From a bacterium (lineage in GTDB: Bacteria > Patescibacteriota > Microgenomatia > Levybacterales > UBA12049), in NCBI GenBank assembly GCA_021813145.1, contig JAKALS010000006.1, positions 1 to 32,401 of the forward strand: a DNA stretch of 32,401 bases. Direction: 5' to 3'. Below are positions 28,207-32,401 of the stretch, in pieces. Both the position numbers and the translations under genes were made by a program. Every line of letters begins with the position of its first letter. Positions within the stretch are counted from its first letter, which is position 1. The notes below the pieces were generated by a model, which saw only the letters and a list, made by a program, of their open reading frames with translations, was not told the DNA's origin and did no database searches.

Positions 28207-28250
28207 CTAGGACTAGGAATACTAAACGTTGATTACTAGTAGCTAGTGGC
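28207..28250. repeat. CTAG-rich intergenic element, copy 2 (upstream of secE)
   Basis: Four CTAG tetramers in about 40 bp: ctaggactaggaatactaaacgttgattactagtagctag. Confidence 0.5.
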
Positions 28251-28443
28251 TAAAAATATGGCCACTACACCGGTAGTTTTTCTAAAAGAGACAAGAGACG
28301 AATTAAAAAAAGTTGTATGGCCTACAAGGGACGAAGTAATAAGACTTACTTCGGTGGTAATAATAGTAAGCGTATTGGTCGGGGTATTTTTGGGAGGAAT
28401 AGATTATATTCTTACCAACCTACTCACTCTATTAATTAAATAA
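28246..28443 (+). CDS. secE: Preprotein translocase subunit SecE
   Basis: FLKETRDELKKVVWPTRDEVIRLTSVVIIVSVLVGVFLGGIDYILTNLL. Confidence 0.95.
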   Translation: MAKNMATTPVVFLKETRDELKKVVWPTRDEVIRLTSVVIIVSVLVGVFLGGIDYILTNLLTLLIK

Positions 28444-28449
28444 GAACTT

Positions 28450-29082
28450 ATGGATCAGGATACACAAACAACAGAAGAAAAAAAGACAGAGACCGAAGAA
28501 GTTTCGGCAACTCCCGAAATGAAAAGCGAAGCAAAAGAAGCAACCAGCTCGGCTTCGGACCAGGCTAAGTGGTATATAGTCCACACCTATTCGGGACACG
28601 AAAATAAGGTAGCAAAGTCTTTAAAGCAAAGAGTCGAATCGATGGGGTTTGAAGAAAAAATCTTCGATATAATTGTCCCCACAAGGAACACTATAAAAGT
28701 CTCCCAGGGCAAAAAAGAAACCGTAAAAGAAAAAATTTTCCCGGGATATGTCCTTGTAAAAATGATACTGGACGACGAGTCATGGCTTTTGGTCAGAACA
28801 ACTCAGGGCGTAACGGCCTTTATCGGCGCGGGAAACAAACCTTCCCCTATTTCGGACAAAGAAGTAGAAGCAATACAAAAATTCATAAAAACGGAAGAAC
28901 CTTTGTATAAAGCTGCTTTTGTTACGGGAGAGGCGGTAAAGATTGTGGACGGGCCTTTTACCGATTTCTTAGGGACAATTGACGAAATAGACGAAGCAAA
29001 AGGAAAAGTTAAAGTACTTGTTTCAATATTCGGAAGAGAAACACCCGTTGAGCTTGACTTCCTTCAAGTAGCCAAGCTATAA
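28450..29082 (+). CDS. nusG: Transcription termination/antitermination protein NusG
   Basis: KWYIVHTYSGHENKVAKSLKQR, VFPGYVLVKM-like FPGYVLVKMILDDESW, KOW region VKIVDGPFTDFLGTI. Confidence 0.97.
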   Translation: MDQDTQTTEEKKTETEEVSATPEMKSEAKEATSSASDQAKWYIVHTYSGHENKVAKSLKQRVESMGFEEKIFDIIVPTRNTIKVSQGKKETVKEKIFPGYVLVKMILDDESWLLVRTTQGVTAFIGAGNKPSPISDKEVEAIQKFIKTEEPLYKAAFVTGEAVKIVDGPFTDFLGTIDEIDEAKGKVKVLVSIFGRETPVELDFLQVAKL

Positions 29083-29111
29083 TTGAAAAACTTATTAAGT
29101 CTGGGAGATTC

Positions 29112-29162
29112 GTCGCTTGAACCAGTAGATAAGACACCTAAAATGTCCTCTACTGCCGCGAC
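29112..29162 (+). promoter_or_regulatory. Candidate L1-type autoregulatory leader hairpin upstream of rplK-rplA
   Basis: gtcgc/gcgac, cagtag/ctactg and gaca/tgtc stack into one long hairpin separated by asymmetric internal loops. Confidence 0.6.
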
Positions 29163-29173
29163 TTCAAAACAAT

Positions 29174-29596
29174 ATGGCAAAAAAAGTAAAAACATTAATT
29201 AAATTAACGATTCCTGCGGGAGCCGCAACGCCTGCGCCACCTGTAGGCCCTGCTTTAGGACAACACGGACTCCCTATTATGGAGTTCGTTAAAGCGTTCA
29301 ACGACAAAACGGCCGAGCAAAAAGGCACAGTTATTCCTGTTGTTATTACGGTTTATGAAGACAGGACCTTTTCTTTCATAACCAAAAAACCTCCGGTTGC
29401 CGAAATGATTAAAAAAGCTTTGGGCAAAGAAAAAGGTTCGCAAAAGCCGGGAAAAGAATCGGCAGGTAAAATTACAAGGGCGCAGGCCGAAGAGATTGCA
29501 AAAGCCAAAATGGAAGATTTAAATACAACAGAACTAGAGCCGGCAGTAAAAATAGTAACAGGAATAGCAAGAAGCATGGGAGTAACTGTCGAATAA
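29174..29596 (+). CDS. rplK: 50S ribosomal protein L11
   Basis: [51 protein letters not shown]. Confidence 0.98.
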   Translation: MAKKVKTLIKLTIPAGAATPAPPVGPALGQHGLPIMEFVKAFNDKTAEQKGTVIPVVITVYEDRTFSFITKKPPVAEMIKKALGKEKGSQKPGKESAGKITRAQAEEIAKAKMEDLNTTELEPAVKIVTGIARSMGVTVE

Positions 29597-29598
29597 AT

Positions 29599-30378
29599 AT
29601 GGGAAAAATAAGAGTTAAAACATTAGGAGACGAAGAAGCAGAAAAAAAACAGCAGGAAGAGCTTAAAAAGAAAAAGGAAGCTAAAATCGCCGAAGCAAAA
29701 GCCGCGGCATCCTCATCCGTCAAACCTACGGAAGAACAGGGAGAAGAAAATAAACCTAAAGCTAAAAAAGAAAAGTTTCAAAAAGAAGCTAAGGCATTCC
29801 ACTCTCAAAAGTATACTGACCTATCCGCTTCCATAGACAAGAAAAAAACTTATTCGCTTTTGGAAGGGCTTTCTCTTTTGGAAAAACTACAGAGGGGAAA
29901 ATTTGACGAAACGGTAGAGCTTCATTTAAACACGGTCTCTACGGGAATTTCGGGAAACGTAACCCTTCCTAACGGAACAGGCAAGAAAACAAGGGTTGCA
30001 ATAGCAAACGACGCTCTAATCGCAGACGTGGAAAAAGGCATAATAAACTTTGACGTTCTGGTGGCCGAGCCTTCTGTGATGCCTAAACTTGCAAAAGTTG
30101 CAAGAGTTTTAGGACCAAGAGGCCTTATGCCAAATCCTAAAAACGGAACAATCAGCACAAAACCCGAAGAAATAGTTAAAAAATACGAAGGCGGACAGGT
30201 TTCCTTTAAAACAGAAGCCAAATTCCCCATTCTTCATTTAACTGTAGGAAAAGTCTCTTTTGGACCTAAAAAACTTGAAGAAAATATAGATACACTTGTA
30301 AAAGCTGTTAAAAAAACAAATATCAGAAACGCGACCCTTAAGAGCACGATGTCACCGGGAATAAAGGTGCAGTTGTAA
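29599..30378 (+). CDS. rplA: 50S ribosomal protein L1 with N-terminal extension
   Basis: KFDETVELHLNT, GNVTLPNGTGKKTRVAI, VLGPRGLMPNPKNGTIS core motifs. About 75 Lys/Glu-rich residues precede the core. Confidence 0.95.
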   Translation: MGKIRVKTLGDEEAEKKQQEELKKKKEAKIAEAKAAASSSVKPTEEQGEENKPKAKKEKFQKEAKAFHSQKYTDLSASIDKKKTYSLLEGLSLLEKLQRGKFDETVELHLNTVSTGISGNVTLPNGTGKKTRVAIANDALIADVEKGIINFDVLVAEPSVMPKLAKVARVLGPRGLMPNPKNGTISTKPEEIVKKYEGGQVSFKTEAKFPILHLTVGKVSFGPKKLEENIDTLVKAVKKTNIRNATLKSTMSPGIKVQL

Positions 30379-30409
30379 TTTAGTCTCTATTGACTTAATG
30401 TAGCCCTTT

Positions 30410-30553
30410 TGGTAAACTCATAGAACCTAAGACAGCAAGCGAGTTAAGAATTAATGATTAACGAATAAGACTTGCCGAGGAGCAAAACGAACGGTTCATA
30501 AAGTCGAAGGTTCGTAAAATTATAAAGTTAGCTTCCTTAGGGAAGCTTTTTTG
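30410..30553 (+). promoter_or_regulatory. Ribosomal protein L10 leader with attenuator terminator
   Basis: CCTAAGACAGCAAGCG...GACTTGCCGAGGAG (gcaag/cttgc and gttaa/ttaac helices), then AGCTTCC-ttag-GGAAGCT plus T-run (30530-30552) before rplJ. Confidence 0.85.
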
Positions 30554-30578
30554 TGTTTTAGGTTTTAGAATTTTAAAT

Positions 30579-31133
30579 ATGACGGACGAAGTTAAAAAAG
30601 TAAGCGCAAACAGAGCTAAAAAGGAACAGATAGTTGAAGAAATAGCAGAAAAAGCCCAAAAGGCTAAAGCTGTCGTATTCACAAACTATCAGGGACTGAC
30701 TCACAAACAACTTGAAGAGCTTAAAAGGACCATTAAGCCCTTGGACAGCGAATACGTCGTCGCAAAGAATTCCCTCGTTTTAAGAGCTTTTGACAAGGCC
30801 AAGATAAAAATAGAAAATCCCGATTCGCTTGAAGGACCTACGGGAACCATGTTTTTATATGCAGACGTTGTGGAACCTCTTAAAAAACTTGCAAAAATGA
30901 TAAAAGATCTTAATCTTCCTTCGGTTAAGTTTGGAATCCTGGATAACTCCCCTCTTACAAACGAGCAGGTTCTTAAACTTGCAACTCTTCCCTCAAGAGA
31001 AACTCTTATAGCCCAATTTGTCGGCGGAATGAAATCCCCTCTTTTCGGACTTCACAGAGCCCTTAATTGGAATTTACAGAAATTGGTATTGACACTTAAA
31101 GCAGTAGAAAAATCAAAACCAGTGGCTAGTTAG
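30579..31133 (+). CDS. rplJ: 50S ribosomal protein L10
   Basis: AVVFTNYQGLTHKQLEELKRTIKPLDSEYVVAKNSLVLRAF; located between rplA and rplL. Confidence 0.97.
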   Translation: MTDEVKKVSANRAKKEQIVEEIAEKAQKAKAVVFTNYQGLTHKQLEELKRTIKPLDSEYVVAKNSLVLRAFDKAKIKIENPDSLEGPTGTMFLYADVVEPLKKLAKMIKDLNLPSVKFGILDNSPLTNEQVLKLATLPSRETLIAQFVGGMKSPLFGLHRALNWNLQKLVLTLKAVEKSKPVAS

Positions 31134-31181
31134 TCAGCGTTTAGCGTTTAGTTAACTAAAATACTAGACGCTAGTTGCTAG
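31126..31181. repeat. CTAG-rich intergenic palindromic element, copy 3 (upstream of rplL)
   Basis: Four CTAG tetramers plus the perfect palindrome tttagttaactaaa (31147-31160). Confidence 0.65.
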
Positions 31182-31209
31182 ACACTAATCACCAAGGGGG
31201 TGAGACGGA

Positions 31210-31605
31210 ATGGCAAAATTAACAAAAGACGAATTAATAAAAGCAGTTGAAGAAATGTCCGTTTTAGAGCTTTCGGAGCTCGTTAAGGCTTTGGAGGAAA
31301 AATTCGGAGTATCCGCCTCAGCAATGGTAGCGGCAGCACCGGCAGCCGGAGCAGCAGCACCCGCAGAAGGAGGAGAACCGGCCGAAGAACAGACGGTCTT
31401 TAACGTAGTCGTTGCAAATTCGGGCGCAAACAAAATTGCAGTCATCAAAGCCTTGAGAGAATTGGTTCCCACATTGGGACTCAAAGAAGCAAAGGACTTG
31501 GTTGACGCAGCTCCCAAAGAAGTAATGACAGCGGTCAACAAGAAAACAGCAGACGAAGCTAAAGAAAAGCTTACAGCTGCTGGCGCAACTGTAGAGTTGA
31601 AATAA
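31210..31605 (+). CDS. rplL: 50S ribosomal protein L7/L12
   Basis: [21 protein letters not shown], Ala-rich hinge, [39 protein letters not shown]. Confidence 0.98.
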   Translation: MAKLTKDELIKAVEEMSVLELSELVKALEEKFGVSASAMVAAAPAAGAAAPAEGGEPAEEQTVFNVVVANSGANKIAVIKALRELVPTLGLKEAKDLVDAAPKEVMTAVNKKTADEAKEKLTAAGATVELK

Positions 31606-31642
31606 TACGAGTATAAAGTATTTTGTATTTCGTATTTAGTAT

Positions 31643-31668
31643 AAGCCCCTTTCAAGGGGCTTTTTACT
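31643..31668 (+). terminator. Rho-independent terminator after rplL
   Basis: AAGCCCCT-ttca-AGGGGCTT followed by TTT. Confidence 0.9.
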
Positions 31669-31798
31669 TGACAAAATACCAGCTACAAGATGCTACATAC
31701 TTTTCTGTGATAAATACCTCTTGACAATTTTGTTATAGTTTGTTACTTTATAGATAATTAAAACATACATTGACTAATATAAATATATTCTTGAGGCT

Positions 31799-32008
31799 AT
31801 GACTAATCAAAGTATATCAATCAATAATCTACCCGACCTCCTAACGGTGCGCGAAGTAGCCCAAGTTTTACGTGTATCTCCGTTAACGATAAAAAGATGG
31901 GGAAAAAGAGGAAAACTCCCTGCAATAAGAATCAACTCAAGAGGCGACAGAAGATATAAAAAAGAAGCGGTTCTTTGGCTCCTCGGTATACAGCAGAAAG
32001 AAGAATAA
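31799..32008 (+). CDS. HTH (excisionase/MerR-like, HTH_17) DNA-binding protein
   Basis: LLTVREVAQVLRVSPLTIKRWGKRGKLPAIRINSRGDRRYKKEAVLWLL. Confidence 0.85.
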   Translation: MTNQSISINNLPDLLTVREVAQVLRVSPLTIKRWGKRGKLPAIRINSRGDRRYKKEAVLWLLGIQQKEE

Positions 32009-32049
32009 ATCCTACCTGAGTCCTTATCTATTAATTACCTAACTACTAT

Positions 32050-32401
32050 TTATTGTTTGCCTATTACCCACCAGTCGAAATTGATATTCTCGCTCTGGGC
32101 AGAAGGAAGACTGACTACAAATCTTCCTGTTCCGGTGTAACTTACGGAAAGATGAAGGTTAACAAGAGTCCTTAGAGCTAAAAGAACCTGTGAGTTTTCC
32201 TTAACATCCGGATTGTCTATTTCCACATAGGTAGAGCCTGCAGGAATGGTTGCGCTTCCTACGTCTCCCTGCATAACGAGCCTTTGTGTCTTTATGGTGG
32301 TAGCTCCTAATACCCCCTGTACATTCATATTGCCGTTGGTGTCTATGGTAATAAGACCGTTTAGTATGTTTACCCCTCCCAGTCCTTCGTTTTGAAGGTA
32401 G
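32050..32401 (-). CDS. C-terminal part of a large surface or tail-fibre-like protein (5' end beyond window)
   Basis: The frame stays open to the window edge: LQNEGLGGVNILNGLITIDTNGNMNVQGVLGATTIKTQRLVMQGDVGSATIPAGSTYVEIDNP... Confidence 0.6.
   Translation of the reverse strand, partial: YLQNEGLGGVNILNGLITIDTNGNMNVQGVLGATTIKTQRLVMQGDVGSATIPAGSTYVEIDNPDVKENSQVLLALRTLVNLHLSVSYTGTGRFVVSLPSAQSENINFDWWVIGKQ

Noticed and set aside
31185-31655. 156-aa minus-strand ORF
   Set aside because: Antisense to rplL; an Ala/Ser-rich artefact of the complementary strand.

Overview
The window looks like part of a Candidate Phyla Radiation genome, probably Microgenomates-like. The evidence is a divergent 16S rRNA, compact gene packing and many short orphan ORFs. 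It holds the 5' half of a 16S rRNA gene (minus strand), then a block of orphan ORFs mixed with a class I methyltransferase, a GT2 glycosyltransferase, a family-4-like uracil-DNA glycosylase and a SpoU methyltransferase. After these come topoisomerase I, a slipin, a mreB-msrB-mreC-mreD-mrdA cell-shape cluster, an O-antigen-ligase/TPR protein, def-fmt, rpmB, an M50 protease, a tRNA/rpmG cluster, a histidine phosphatase, a two-component ABC importer core, PAP2 and galU. The right end has secE-nusG-rplK-rplA-rplJ-rplL with recognisable leader structures, an HTH protein, and the C-terminus of a large surface-type protein. The most interesting observations are: (1) a tRNA cluster, Thr(UGU)-Tyr(GUA)-Thr(GGU)-rpmG-Trp(CCA), interrupted by two unrelated putative nuclease ORFs, each ending inside the 5' end of the next tRNA; (2) a tRNA-Tyr with paired substitutions at the 18/55 elbow positions; (3) a promoter-driven, structured, unassigned RNA next to a degenerate secreted ORF at about 21.6-22.0 kb; (4) a CTAG-rich palindromic intergenic repeat upstream of mreB, secE and rplL; (5) a UDG that lacks two of the four expected Fe-S cysteines. 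All calls come from reading the sequence by eye; no database search was run.
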